A DNA stretch of 64,000 nucleotides from Viridibacterium curvum (lineage in GTDB: Bacteria > Pseudomonadota > Gammaproteobacteria > Burkholderiales > Rhodocyclaceae), in the NCBI RefSeq assembly GCF_039544165.1, contig NZ_BAABLD010000007.1:124001-188000 (forward strand). Reading direction: 5' to 3'. A model generated the notes under the pieces. The model did not search any database. It was not told where the DNA came from and was given only the letters and a program-made list of their open reading frames with translations. This document shows, piece after piece, positions 1-9,391 of this stretch. Every line of letters starts with the position of its first letter. The stretch's first letter is position 1. A program made the translations under genes and the position numbers.

Positions 1-1876
1 TGTTCCAGCATTGCCTCAGGGTCTCGCCGAGCACGATGTCGGCAAGTTCGGAGAGGCGATCAGACAGAGTCTCGACACTCAGCGCGCCAGCAAGGTCGTG
101 TCCGAGCAGGCGGAAGACGCGCGCGTGGTGAGCTTCGCGCATCACGTCCATCTGGCGCTCCGTATCGTCGCCGAGGGCGTCGAGTGCCTGAGTCAGTTCG
201 CTGCGGAAGCGTTGCGCTTCGACGGCAGGCTCCAGCTTGTGGGCGGCAAGCAACTCGTCGAGGAGCAAGGGGTGCTGGGTGAGGTAGCGGGCGCCCCAGC
301 TGGCGCTGGAGACCAGCTCGACAACGCGGGTCAGGGTGACCGGGTATTGCTGCAGCAGGGCGAGATAAGCGGCGCGGCGGCAGATCGCTTCGAGCAAATC
401 GATCATGCGCGACAGCGTCTCGTCGGGATTGGGGCGTGCTCCGCACAGCGCCAGCACGCGCGGCATCAGGGCGTCGAGGCGCTCACGTGTTTCATCAGTC
501 ATCGCGCGGTAGCGCGGCCCTTCGCGGAAGTTGTGCAGGCGTTCGGCCATGGCGGCGGCATCACGGAAGCCCAGCTGTTCGAGGCTCTGGCGTGCGTCCT
601 CGTCGCCAGCCGAGGCCGTCCAGGTTTCGTCCAGCGCGTGTTCGCCCGCGGCCGGGTCGCTGAACACGCCGGCGAAGTGGCTGCTGACGATGGCGCGGTG
701 TGCATCCAGCGCTGCCATCATGGCGTCGGTGGTGTCGTAGCCCATCGCTTGCGCGACACGCAGGCGGTCTTCGGCGGCGGCAGGCAGCAGGTGGGTCTGC
801 GCATCGTCGAGGTACTGGATGCGATGTTCCAGCCGACGCAGGAAGTCGTAGGCGGCGGTCAGTTCGGTGACCGTGTCGTCGGGCAGCAGACCGCGTCGCG
901 CCAGCAGGTCGAGCACGCGCAGGGTGGGCTTCTCGCGCAGATCGGCATCGCGGCCGCCACGGATGAGTTGAAAAGCCTGAGCGATGAATTCGATCTCGCG
1001 GATACCGCCGGGGCCCAGCTTGATGTTGTCGGCCATTTCACGACGCGCCACTTCGCGGCGGATCTGCGCATGCAGGGCACGCATGGCATTGATGGCGCCG
1101 AAGTCGAGGTACTTGCGGAACACGAAGGGGCGCGCGATGGCGTCGAGTTCATCGTGACGCGTGCCGGTCAGCGGACGCGCCTTGATCCAGGCGTAGCGTT
1201 CCCACTCTCGCCCCTGGCGGATGAAGTACTGCTCCAGCATCTCGAAGTTGGCGACCAGTGGGCCGGAGTCGCCGTTGGGGCGCAGACGCATGTCGACGCG
1301 AAATACGAAGCCTTCGCCGGTGACCTCGGCGATGGTGCCGATCAGTGAGCGTCCCAGACGCGTGAAGAACTCGAAATTGCTGACCGGGCGGCTGCCGTCC
1401 GTGTCACCGTCTTCGGGGAAGACAAAGATCAGATCGATGTCGGACGAGACATTGAGCTCGCGCCCCCCCAGCTTGCCCATGCCGATGACGATCAGCGCTT
1501 GCTCCATGCCTGCAGCGTTGCGCGGCGTGCCGTGTCGGGCGGTGAGGTCGTTCCGGATCACGCTCAGCGCGGTCTCGATGGCGACTTCGGCGAGCAGGCT
1601 CATCGCCTCCGTCACCTCGTGCAGCGGGGCGAGCCCCCCCAGGTCGCGTGCCATCGCATGGCCATACACCCAGGCGCGTAACCGACGCAGCTGGGTGCCA
1701 AGGTTGGCCTCGGTCAGGGGCTCGCGGGCAAGGAAAGCCTGCAGATCGTTACGCTCCAGCGGGCGTTCGAGCACCGGGCCAAGGGCAGGGGCGAGCCAGT
1801 TGCGGGCGCGCAGCTGGTTCTGGAAGTAGCGGCTGTGCTGGGCTGCGGCTTCGAGCAGGCGGTCGGCATCGATCAT
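1..1876 (-). CDS. glnE: Bifunctional glutamine synthetase adenylyltransferase/deadenylase GlnE (3' end cut by window edge)
   Basis: Adds AMP to, and removes it from, glutamine synthetase in response to PII signalling, so it sets nitrogen assimilation. The minus strand is open from the ATG at 1876 to the window edge (about 625 residues), and the rest lies outside. What is visible is the N-terminal deadenylylase half and its linker. The nucleotidyltransferase motif GKLGGREL...SDIDLIF carries the metal-binding pair D146/D148. It is followed by the family motifs RVDMRLRPNGDSGPL and GPGGIREIEF. The start gives the short N-terminus usual for GlnE (SRYFQNQL within the first 22 residues). The gene is divergent from yhdP across a 272-bp gap with no clear signal. 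The long plus-strand open frame over it is an antisense artefact. Confidence 0.95.
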   Translation of the reverse strand, partial: MIDADRLLEAAAQHSRYFQNQLRARNWLAPALGPVLERPLERNDLQAFLAREPLTEANLGTQLRRLRAWVYGHAMARDLGGLAPLHEVTEAMSLLAEVAIETALSVIRNDLTARHGTPRNAAGMEQALIVIGMGKLGGRELNVSSDIDLIFVFPEDGDTDGSRPVSNFEFFTRLGRSLIGTIAEVTGEGFVFRVDMRLRPNGDSGPLVANFEMLEQYFIRQGREWERYAWIKARPLTGTRHDELDAIARPFVFRKYLDFGAINAMRALHAQIRREVARREMADNIKLGPGGIREIEFIAQAFQLIRGGRDADLREKPTLRVLDLLARRGLLPDDTVTELTAAYDFLRRLEHRIQYLDDAQTHLLPAAAEDRLRVAQAMGYDTTDAMMAALDAHRAIVSSHFAGVFSDPAAGEHALDETWTASAGDEDARQSLEQLGFRDAAAMAERLHNFREGPRYRAMTDETRERLDALMPRVLALCGARPNPDETLSRMIDLLEAICRRAAYLALLQQYPVTLTRVVELVSSASWGARYLTQHPLLLDELLAAHKLEPAVEAQRFRSELTQALDALGDDTERQMDVMREAHHARVFRLLGHDLAGALSVETLSDRLSELADIVLGETLRQCWN

Positions 1877-2148
1877 GGTGTGGTCGCGGATGTGGCAAGT
1901 GGATGAGGCGATAGCGGGATGGTAATGGGGCGACGGCAAGCGAAGGCAAGGCGGTTGCAAGCGTGTGCAAATCCCCGTTCAATGTTCGCCCGGAGCGGCG
2001 CAGGCCGGGGCTGGCGGGGTAGAATTGCTTGTCATCCGGCCGCCTCGGTCAGCGCGTATTTCCGTGCGCTTCTGCGGCGGCCCAAAGCAGTCTGACCATT
2101 CTGACGGATCCGGCGCATCTGCGCCTGCACTCGCAATCCCTGACGGCC

Positions 2149-5100
2149 ATGTCCGACACCGATCCGCGCTCCGCACCCGAGTCCCCGCCAGCGACGCCAC
2201 GGCGTCGCCTTTGGGCTGCGCTCGTCTGGCGTTTGCGCTGGCTGGCGCACTGGTTGCGGCTGACCCTGCACCTGCCACGCATTGCGGGGCAGATCTTCGT
2301 CTGGAGCTGGATCGTGCTGGCTGTGGCCTTCCTCGGTGTTCGCCATCTGGCGTTGCCGCAGGTGGCGAACCAGCGCGAACGCATCCAGGCCGAGTTGTCG
2401 CAAGCGCTCGGGGTCAAGCTATCCATCCAGAGTCTGGAGGCCGACTGGCCCGGTCTGCGGCCCGTGCTGCAATTGCGTGGCGTGCAGGTGCTCGATGATG
2501 CCGGGCATGCGGCCTTGTCCTTGCCCGAGGTGGAGGCCCGCGTGGCCTGGAGCTCCCTGCTCCACTGGCGGCTTGAACTGGCCTCCTTGCACCTGCGCGG
2601 TCCCGAGCTGGCGGCAAAGCGCGAAGCCGACGGGCGTATCTTCATAGCTGGCATCGCCCTGCAGGGCGGGGGCGACGGCAACTCGGTGGACCGCCTGCTG
2701 CATCAGCACGACATCACAATCAGCGATGCGCGCCTGAGCTGGCTGGACCAGCAGCGCGGCGCCCCGGAGCTGGTGCTGGAGAAAGTCTTCCTCACCGTGC
2801 AGAACCACGGCGACGTGCACCGTCTGGCCGTGCGCGCCCAGCCGGCGGGCAAGTTGTCGGGGCCGCTGGATCTGCGTGCCGACCTGCGCGGCCTCAGTCT
2901 GCAGTCGCTCGACACATGGCGTGGCGCACTGTTCCTTGACCTGCGCGAGACCGACCTCGCCGTGTGGCGCGCCTGGGTCGACTACCCGGTGCCGGTCACG
3001 CGTGGCAAGGGCAGCCTGCGCGCGTGGCTCAACTTCGAAGGGCCGCGCATCGCTGCCCTGACCACCGATCTCGCCCTGGCGGATGTCGAGACGCGCCTTG
3101 CGGAAGACTTGCCGCAGCTGTCGCTCAAGATGCTGACCGGTCGCTTGCGGGTCTCGCTCAATGGCGAGGACTACGCTTTCTCGGCCGAGCGTCTGCGTCT
3201 GCGTACGCAGGAGGGGCTGGAGGTGTTGCCGACCCAGCTGTCGCTGCGGCACAACGGCAAGACCGACAGCCGCCCGGCGGGGGGCTCTCTGGCGGGCGAA
3301 CGGCTCGACATGCGTGTGCTGTCGCAACTGGCGGCTTACCTGCCCTTGCCCGCCGCAGTGCGCAGGCGCCTCGATGCGATGGATCCGAATGGCATGGTGT
3401 CGCGCGTGCAGGCGAACTGGCAGGACCCGCCGGAAGGACAGGTCGGCATGCCGCCGAAGTTCGACCTCGATGCCAGTGTCAGCAATCTCGCCTTCCGTTC
3501 GGCCGATGGCTTGCCCGGCATGTCCGGCTTCTCGGGGCGCGTGACGGGCAATGAGAAGAGCGGTGAGTTCAGCCTGTCGATGAAGGATGGCACGTTGTCA
3601 CTGCCGGGCATCATGCATGCCGAGCAGCTGGCCGTGGCGCAAGGTGTGGCGACGGGGCAGTGGGAGCGTGCCGGGGCCGGTGAGCTGACGGTGCGCGTGA
3701 GTCGTTTGCAGATCGACAACGACGACCTCAGGGGTGGAGATTTCTCGGCGACCTGGCGTGGTCAGCCCGGCAGTGCCGGGGTACTGGACATGACAGGCCG
3801 CGCGCGTTCTGCCGACCCGCGAGCGGTGTGGCGCTACATGCCCGCCGTGGTGTCGCAGGATGCGGTTGACTGGCTGAAGGTGGCGCTGACGGCGGGGCGT
3901 GTCGAAGATCTGCGCGTGCGCCTCAACGGCGAGCTGGCGCATTTCCCCTTCAACGGCAGTGGCGCCGCGCGGCAAGGGGTCTTCCGCGTCGAAGGGCGCA
4001 TCCGCGATGCGACGCTGGCCTTCGCCCCGGATTGGCCAGCGCTGCAGAACCTGCAGGGCAGCCTGCTGTTTGAACGCGCGGGCATGCAGATCAAGGTCGC
4101 CAGCGGGCAGTACGCCAAGGTGCGACTGCGCGATGTGCAGGCCAGCCTTGCCGACTTCGACCGGGTGAGCAGCGTGCCGCTGGAGGTTGTCGGCGTGGCC
4201 GAGGGGCCCGGCGAGCAGATGCTCGAGTATCTGCGTGCCACGCCGGTGGCAAAGCATCTGGGCAGCTTCATCCAGAACCTGCGTGTCGGCGGCGATGCGC
4301 GTCTCGATCTCAAGCTCGCCATTCCCCTGATGGATGCCAACAACACGCGTGTGCAGGGCGGCGTTCAGCTTGATGACAACAGCGTGCGCCTTGCAACGGC
4401 GCTGCCACCCATGCAGCACGTCACGGGGCATGTCGGTTTCGACGAACTGGGCGTGACCCCGACGCGGGCCAGCGGTGAATTCCTCGGCGGGCACTTCAGC
4501 ATGAGCGGCAAAGGCATGCCTGACGGCACGGCCCTGTTCGACGCCAGCGGTGTGTTCCCGGCACAGGGGTTGCGCGAGATCGTGAGCACCCCGTTGTGGA
4601 ATCATCTTGCGGGCGAGACAAAGGTGGGCGCACGCATCAGCGTCAGTCGCGAGCGTGCCGAAGTGGTTGTCACCAGTGATCTGGTGGGCATCACCTCGCG
4701 CCTGCCGCCGCCCTTGTCCAAGGCCGTCAACGCACGCTGGCCGCTCAGTTTCACCTGGGCGACGTACGACGAACCCGGCGTGCGCGTGACGCCGGTACCG
4801 GCCATCGAGGACTGGCAGCTGTCGCTGGACGGGCTGGGTGGCGCGCACTGGCAGGATCGCTGCGTGGGCGAGCGTTGCGACTTCCTGCGCGGTGCGGCCG
4901 CGCTGAACGATGAGTTGTCGCTGCCGACGCGCGGCATGCGTGTGTCAGGACGTTTCGCGAAGCTGGAGCTGGACGCCTGGCGTCCCGTGCTCACCAGCGT
5001 CATCAATGAGGCCACGAAGGGTGATGCGAAGGCGCAGTCTGGCAGCCTGCTTGCCGGGGCGGTGTTGCAGGCAGATGAAGTCATCGCCGGAGGCCAGCGC

Positions 5101-6162
5101 TTCACCAATGTACTGGGGCGCGCCCTGCAACAGGACGGGCGCTGGGTCATGAGACTGCAGGGCCCGGACATCGCGGGCGACCTGACCTGGCTGGGCGAGG
5201 GCAAAGGGCGCCTGCAAGCGCAGCTGTCGATGCTGCGACTCAAGGCGGCGACGGAGAAGAAGGCGCCGATGGGTGAATCGGTGCCTGCGGCCGAGGCAGC
5301 GCCGGATGACGAAGACTTGCCTGCGCTGGATATCCATGCGGCGCAGTTCGAGATGAACGACATGAAGCTCGGCGCGCTGACCCTGCAGGCGCGCAACGAA
5401 GGGGCGCTGTGGCGTCTGCCGGAGTTGCGCATCGAAAGCCCTGATGCAGTGATCTCGGGTGAGGGCCTTAGCCGTACGCTCGCCAGCGGCGGCAAGCTGA
5501 CCGAGGTGCTGCTGCGGCTGGAGGCGAGCGACGTCGGAGGCTTCCTCGGGCGCATTGGCGTGCCCGATGCCGTTAAGCGTGGTGAAGCCAAACTGTTCGG
5601 TCGCCTGAGCTGGAACGGGCCGGCGACTTCCATCGATTACGGTTCGCTCGCGGGAGAGCTGCGGCTCGAAGCCGAGAACGGTCAGTTCAACAAGCTGCAG
5701 CCGGGCGCAGCCGGGCGCCTGCTGGGTATCCTCAGCCTGCAATCCCTGCCGCGTCGCCTGACGCTGGATTTCCGCGATGTCTTCAGCGACGGCTTTGCCT
5801 TCGATTCCATCATCGGCGACATGAAGATCGAGAAAGGCGTGCTGCGTACGAACAATCTCGACTTGCGCGGGCCAGCCGCCAAGGCTTTCATGAAGGGAAG
5901 TACCGACCTCGGGCGCGAAGTGCACGATCTGCATGTGACCGTGCAGCCCACGCTGTCAGAGAGCGTCGCAATCGGTCTCGGCGCGGCTTCGCTCAACCCG
6001 ATCATCGGTCTTGGCGTGTACCTTGCGCAGAAGGCGCTCAGCGATCCCTTCGAAAAACTATTCAGTTTCGAATACACCATCACCGGGCCTTGGGCGGACC
6101 CCAAGGTCGACAAGGTCGGCGCCCAGCCTGTGCCTGCCAAGCCTCAGGCGCCTGGCAAGTGA
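2149..6162 (+). CDS. yhdP: YhdP family AsmA-like envelope protein
   Basis: A very large (1337 aa) AsmA-like protein of the YhdP/DUF3971 family. These proteins are anchored in the inner membrane and span the periplasm, and in enterobacteria they help move phospholipids to the outer membrane. One membrane segment lies at about residues 48-67, after a basic N-terminus. The rest is a long repetitive beta-rich body with family-like stretches (for example RLLGILSLQSLPRRL near the C-terminus) and no enzyme motif. I chose the ATG at 2149 (MSDTDPR) over the in-frame ATG at 2029, because the extra 40 residues look like leader sequence. The nitrilase-family gene begins 31 bp downstream on the same strand, so the two may be co-transcribed. 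Family assignment is from the overall pattern and size. Confidence 0.88.
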   Translation: MSDTDPRSAPESPPATPRRRLWAALVWRLRWLAHWLRLTLHLPRIAGQIFVWSWIVLAVAFLGVRHLALPQVANQRERIQAELSQALGVKLSIQSLEADWPGLRPVLQLRGVQVLDDAGHAALSLPEVEARVAWSSLLHWRLELASLHLRGPELAAKREADGRIFIAGIALQGGGDGNSVDRLLHQHDITISDARLSWLDQQRGAPELVLEKVFLTVQNHGDVHRLAVRAQPAGKLSGPLDLRADLRGLSLQSLDTWRGALFLDLRETDLAVWRAWVDYPVPVTRGKGSLRAWLNFEGPRIAALTTDLALADVETRLAEDLPQLSLKMLTGRLRVSLNGEDYAFSAERLRLRTQEGLEVLPTQLSLRHNGKTDSRPAGGSLAGERLDMRVLSQLAAYLPLPAAVRRRLDAMDPNGMVSRVQANWQDPPEGQVGMPPKFDLDASVSNLAFRSADGLPGMSGFSGRVTGNEKSGEFSLSMKDGTLSLPGIMHAEQLAVAQGVATGQWERAGAGELTVRVSRLQIDNDDLRGGDFSATWRGQPGSAGVLDMTGRARSADPRAVWRYMPAVVSQDAVDWLKVALTAGRVEDLRVRLNGELAHFPFNGSGAARQGVFRVEGRIRDATLAFAPDWPALQNLQGSLLFERAGMQIKVASGQYAKVRLRDVQASLADFDRVSSVPLEVVGVAEGPGEQMLEYLRATPVAKHLGSFIQNLRVGGDARLDLKLAIPLMDANNTRVQGGVQLDDNSVRLATALPPMQHVTGHVGFDELGVTPTRASGEFLGGHFSMSGKGMPDGTALFDASGVFPAQGLREIVSTPLWNHLAGETKVGARISVSRERAEVVVTSDLVGITSRLPPPLSKAVNARWPLSFTWATYDEPGVRVTPVPAIEDWQLSLDGLGGAHWQDRCVGERCDFLRGAAALNDELSLPTRGMRVSGRFAKLELDAWRPVLTSVINEATKGDAKAQSGSLLAGAVLQADEVIAGGQRFTNVLGRALQQDGRWVMRLQGPDIAGDLTWLGEGKGRLQAQLSMLRLKAATEKKAPMGESVPAAEAAPDDEDLPALDIHAAQFEMNDMKLGALTLQARNEGALWRLPELRIESPDAVISGEGLSRTLASGGKLTEVLLRLEASDVGGFLGRIGVPDAVKRGEAKLFGRLSWNGPATSIDYGSLAGELRLEAENGQFNKLQPGAAGRLLGILSLQSLPRRLTLDFRDVFSDGFAFDSIIGDMKIEKGVLRTNNLDLRGPAAKAFMKGSTDLGREVHDLHVTVQPTLSESVAIGLGAASLNPIIGLGVYLAQKALSDPFEKLFSFEYTITGPWADPKVDKVGAQPVPAKPQAPGK

Positions 6163-6193
6163 CCACTTCCCTGCACGCGCACAAGGAGCCCGC

Positions 6194-7003
6194 ATGAGTA
6201 CCCGCTTCAAACTCGCCGCCGTCCAGATGATCTCCGGCCCCGACGTGGCCGCGAACCTGCGCGAAGCCGAGAGGCTGATTGCCGGCGCTGCCGCCGCAGG
6301 CGCCACGGGTGTCGTGCTGCCGGAATACTTCTGCCTGCTGTCACCCGACGACAAGGCCAAGGTCGGCATACGCGAAAACGAAGCGCGGGGGCCGCTACAG
6401 ACTTTTCTGGCCGACGCGGCACGTCGCCATAAAGTTTGGCTGATCGGCGGCACCATCCCGATGGTGTCGGATTCGCCCGAACTGGTGCGCAATGCCAGCC
6501 TGGTCTTCGATGACGAGGGGCATCGCGTTGCGCGCTACGACAAGCTGCATTTGTTCAACTTCGACAACGGTCGCGAGTCCTACGACGAAGCGCGCAGCAT
6601 CGAGGCCGGCAGCGATGTGGTCGTGTTCGACGCACCGTGGGGCAGCACGGGATTGTCGATCTGCTACGACCTGCGCTTCCCCGAGCTGTTCCGTCATTTC
6701 GGCGCCATGAACCTCATCGTCGTACCGGCCGCCTTCACGGCTACGACCGGGCGCGCGCACTGGGAGGTTTTATTGAGAGCCCGCGCCATCGAGAACCAGT
6801 GCTACGTGCTGGCCAGCGGGCAGGGTGGCGAGCATCCGCATGGGCGCCACACCTGGGGCCACAGCATGCTCATCGATCCATGGGGCGAAATCGTCGCCAG
6901 CATGGAGCTGGGGGCCGGTTTCATCGTGGGCGAACTGGACCTGCAGCGCATCACCGAAGTGCGCGACAATCTGCCCGCCCTGCGCCACCGCAAACTTGTC
7001 TGA
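6194..7003 (+). CDS. Carbon-nitrogen hydrolase (Nit/omega-amidase type)
   Basis: A 269-residue nitrilase-superfamily amidase. The Glu-Lys-Cys triad is complete: E44 (LPEYF), K117 (RYDKLHLF) and C157 (SICYDLRFPELFR). The spacing, and the DLRFPELFR sequence after the cysteine, fit the Nit1/Nit2 branch. That branch hydrolyses deaminated glutathione or alpha-keto acid amides (metabolite repair) and does not act on nitriles. The protein has no signal peptide and should be cytoplasmic. An AAGGAG ribosome site sits 5 bp upstream of the ATG and settles the start. It follows yhdP closely and precedes the desaturase by 20 bp, so the three plus-strand genes may form one transcript. The exact substrate cannot be read from sequence. 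Confidence 0.92.
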   Translation: MSTRFKLAAVQMISGPDVAANLREAERLIAGAAAAGATGVVLPEYFCLLSPDDKAKVGIRENEARGPLQTFLADAARRHKVWLIGGTIPMVSDSPELVRNASLVFDDEGHRVARYDKLHLFNFDNGRESYDEARSIEAGSDVVVFDAPWGSTGLSICYDLRFPELFRHFGAMNLIVVPAAFTATTGRAHWEVLLRARAIENQCYVLASGQGGEHPHGRHTWGHSMLIDPWGEIVASMELGAGFIVGELDLQRITEVRDNLPALRHRKLV

Positions 7004-7023
7004 GTCATTCCCGTCCTGACGTC

Positions 7024-8013
7024 ATGCATCCCACATTCAATCCCGCACTGCCGATTCCCTACCCGATTCCCTCGCCCACCGAGCAGGTGCTGCCCGAGCG
7101 CGAGAGCATCATCAAGGCCATCGTGCTGCTCTGCATGCTCGCCGCCGGCTTCGTGCTCGCCGAAGTCGCTGCGCGCACGCTGCCGCTGTGGGCCAGTGTG
7201 CCTGCGATGTTCGTGCTGGGGCTGTTCGACGTAGCCGTCTTCACCGGCATGGCCGTGCTCGCGCACGAGGCCGAACACCGTGTGCTGTTCCGCAACAGTT
7301 TCTGGAACGACTTCGTCGGCTGCTGGCTCTCCGCGCTGACGCTGATCCCGTTCTACGCCAACCGCCAGTACCACCTCACGCATCACAGCTACACGCACCA
7401 GAAGGGCCTCGACCCCGAGACGCGCATGCACGACCGCCCGTTCTGGCAGGCCCTGTTCCTCGGGGCCATCTTTGGCATGTACGACCAGTACCGCCTGGTG
7501 TGGGAGAACATCCGCAATGCGCGTGACCCCAAGCGTGCCAGGCGTGCGCTGTACGACGTTGTGTCGATGGGCTGCGTGTTCACGCTCTATCTCGTCGTGC
7601 TCCCGGCGCTGGGTATTTCCGCCTGGCATACGCTGCTCTACATCACCCTGGCCTTCCCCTTCGCGTTTGCTTTCCGCGCCATGTCCGACCACTGGGGCCT
7701 GCCCGCCGTCGAGCCCAAGCACCGCACACGCACCGAAATCATGGATGCCGACGAGCAGACCGATAACGGACTCGCGCGCGTGCAGGCCAACGCCTGGATC
7801 ATCCTGACGCCCAGGTGGCTCGCCTGGCTGTGGAGCAACATCAACTACCACGAGGTACACCACAAGTACCCGTGGCTGTCACACCGCTACTTGCCCATCA
7901 TCTATCACGCGACGGCGGACAAGTATCCGTACCGCGTCGTGCACGGCTACTGGCGCTCACTGTGGAATCTTCGGAAGATGCCTTATTACAGCGAAGGTTC
8001 GGCGGGGCGCTGA
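7024..8013 (+). CDS. Membrane fatty acid desaturase family protein
   Basis: A 329-residue integral membrane di-iron protein of the fatty acid desaturase superfamily. The three histidine boxes are present: HEAEH at 81-85, HLTHH at 117-121 and HEVHH at 276-280. Hydrophobic segments before box 1 (about 30-80) and between boxes 2 and 3 (about 185-215) fit the usual four-helix topology with the boxes on the cytoplasmic side. It could be an acyl-lipid desaturase, or a related hydroxylase or carotenoid-type enzyme; the boxes alone do not decide. It lies 20 bp after the amidase and ends at a palindromic repeat that separates it from the convergent sua5 gene. Confidence 0.9.
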   Translation: MHPTFNPALPIPYPIPSPTEQVLPERESIIKAIVLLCMLAAGFVLAEVAARTLPLWASVPAMFVLGLFDVAVFTGMAVLAHEAEHRVLFRNSFWNDFVGCWLSALTLIPFYANRQYHLTHHSYTHQKGLDPETRMHDRPFWQALFLGAIFGMYDQYRLVWENIRNARDPKRARRALYDVVSMGCVFTLYLVVLPALGISAWHTLLYITLAFPFAFAFRAMSDHWGLPAVEPKHRTRTEIMDADEQTDNGLARVQANAWIILTPRWLAWLWSNINYHEVHHKYPWLSHRYLPIIYHATADKYPYRVVHGYWRSLWNLRKMPYYSEGSAGR

Positions 8014-8017
8014 TTTT

Positions 8018-8135
8018 GCAGGGTGGATGCGCTTCGCTTATCCACCCTGCGGTTCTGGTGCGTAGGTTGGGCTGAGCGTAGCGAAGCCCAACATCGAGGC
8101 CGCCATGTTGGGCTTCCTTCGTCAGCCCAACCTAC
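8018..8135. repeat. Stacked palindromic repeats between convergent genes
   Basis: Two nested hairpin-forming units fill the space between the desaturase and sua5. The first has arms GCAGGGTGGAT (8018-8028) and ATCCACCCTGC (8040-8050). The second has outer arms GTAGGTTGGGCTGA (8062-8075) and TCAGCCCAACCTAC (8122-8135), with inner arms AGCCCAACA (8085-8093) and TGTTGGGCT (8106-8114). They resemble dispersed intergenic repeats common in proteobacterial chromosomes. They could also end transcription from either side, although no T-run follows. Confidence 0.85.
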
Positions 8136-8142
8136 AGAAATG

Positions 8143-9105
8143 CTACGTGCCCGAACCCACCAGCGCGCGCCCCAAGCGATCCCGAATCGCATCCCACTCG
8201 CTCGCTTCAGGAATCTCTTCGAGAAGGATCTCGGCTGCGCCACTGGCGTCGAGTGCGCGCAGGTTGGCGTAGAGGTCGTGCGCGTAGCGCACCGGTTCGC
8301 TGCTGGCCTGGATCCAGGCGGCGCGATGACCAGCGTTCGCGGCGCTTGAGTGCGCCAGCACGGCAGCCTCTGCGCTGGCCGTTGGCAAGGAAGCGCTGCT
8401 GACGGCGCGCATCGGCGTGCGGGGTGCGTAGTGCGCCGCCAGTGCGCCGGAGACGCGTGGCGCATCCTCTGATACAGCAGGCAGACGCGGGCGGCGGCCG
8501 ATGACGGCGGCGATGGCATCCGCGCCAATCATGCCGGGTCGCAGGATGACGGGCTCGCCGCGCGAGAGGTCGAGGATGGTTGACTCGATACCCACATCGC
8601 ATGCGCCGCCATCGAGAATCATGGCAACCGATTCGCCCAGCTCGTCGAACACGTGCTGCGCGGTGGTGGGGCTGATGCGGCCGAAGCGGTTGGCCGAGGG
8701 CGCGGCGATGCCGCCGCCGAAGGCGCGCAGCAGGGCCAGCGCTACAGGGTGGTCGGGCACGCGCAGGCCGATGGTGCCCTGCCCGCCGGTGACCACGTCG
8801 GGCACGTCTTCTTCCTTCTTCAGAATCAGTGTCAGCGGGCCGGGCCAGAAGGCGCGGGCGAGGGCGATGGCTTCCTTCGGAATCTCGCTTGCCCAGTCTA
8901 GGAGCTGTTCGGCGTCGGCCAGATGCACGATCAGCGGGTGGTCGGCGGGGCGGTCCTTGGCGGCGAAGATCTTCGCGGTGGCGGTCGGGTTGCTGGCATC
9001 CGCCCCGAGGCCGTAGACGGTCTCGGTCGGCAGCGCGACGAGCTCACCCGCACGCAGCAGGGCGGCGGCGCGGGTGATGGTGAGTGAGTCGGGAGCGAAG
9101 ATCAT
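8143..9105 (-). CDS. sua5: L-threonylcarbamoyladenylate synthase (Sua5/YwlC type)
   Basis: Makes threonylcarbamoyl-AMP from threonine, bicarbonate and ATP, the first step of t6A37 modification of ANN-decoding tRNAs. The YrdC/TsaC domain fills about residues 8-195, with LPTETVYGLGADA, KDRPADHPL, PLTLIL, APSANRFG and ESTILDLS. The remaining 120 residues form the C-terminal Sua5 domain seen in the long form of the family (320 aa in all). The ATG at 9105 is preferred to an in-frame TTG at 9114. Upstream there is only repeat sequence. The C-terminal domain is alanine-rich but shows no break. Confidence 0.95.
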   Translation of the reverse strand: MIFAPDSLTITRAAALLRAGELVALPTETVYGLGADASNPTATAKIFAAKDRPADHPLIVHLADAEQLLDWASEIPKEAIALARAFWPGPLTLILKKEEDVPDVVTGGQGTIGLRVPDHPVALALLRAFGGGIAAPSANRFGRISPTTAQHVFDELGESVAMILDGGACDVGIESTILDLSRGEPVILRPGMIGADAIAAVIGRRPRLPAVSEDAPRVSGALAAHYAPRTPMRAVSSASLPTASAEAAVLAHSSAANAGHRAAWIQASSEPVRYAHDLYANLRALDASGAAEILLEEIPEASEWDAIRDRLGRALVGSGT

Positions 9106-9128
9106 GAACGGCAATCAGCACAGAGGTA

Positions 9129-9205
9129 CCGAGGCACCGAGAAAGCCTTGGACGGTAAGCCCGCTACGCAGGCTTGTGCAGAGAGCGCTTTTCTCTGCGC
9201 CTCGG
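9129..9205. repeat. Imperfect inverted repeat with inner hairpin
   Basis: The arms CCGAGGCACCGAGAAA (9129-9144) and TTTCTCTGCGCCTCGG (9190-9205) pair with two mismatches. Inside them AAGCC (9157-9161) pairs with GGCTT (9171-9175). It looks like a dispersed non-coding palindrome between sua5 and the hydrolase gene. Confidence 0.7.
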
Positions 9206-9258
9206 TGGTGAAACCATTCAATCCTGAAAAACTCGGTTGCTTTGTGTGTGTCAGACCG

Positions 9259-9343
9259 TACTCCCTCATCCCTGGCCCTTCTCCCGGAAGGAGAAGGGTA
9301 AAAACGCTCTCTCCCTCTGGGAGAGAGCTGGGGTGAGGGAAAA
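9259..9343. repeat. CCTCACCCC/CTCTCCC-type palindromic repeat
   Basis: A purine/pyrimidine-skewed palindrome made of CCCTCATCCCTGGCCC, a CTTCTCC...GGAGAAG hairpin, a second CTCTCCCTC...GAGAGAG hairpin, and the closing GGGGTGAGGG. The same family recurs inside both vgrG genes (about 22698-22740 and 29786-29828), and relatives lie between the glg genes. With the preceding inverted repeat it fills most of the 286-bp gap between sua5 and the hydrolase gene. Confidence 0.8.
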
Positions 9344-9391
9344 GCCTTGCTGCACAAGACACGGAGTGCGCTTTCGTCGAGCAACCACGGT

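Noticed and set aside
11..1348. 445-codon plus-strand open frame opposite glnE
   Set aside because: glnE reads through on the minus strand with all its motifs.
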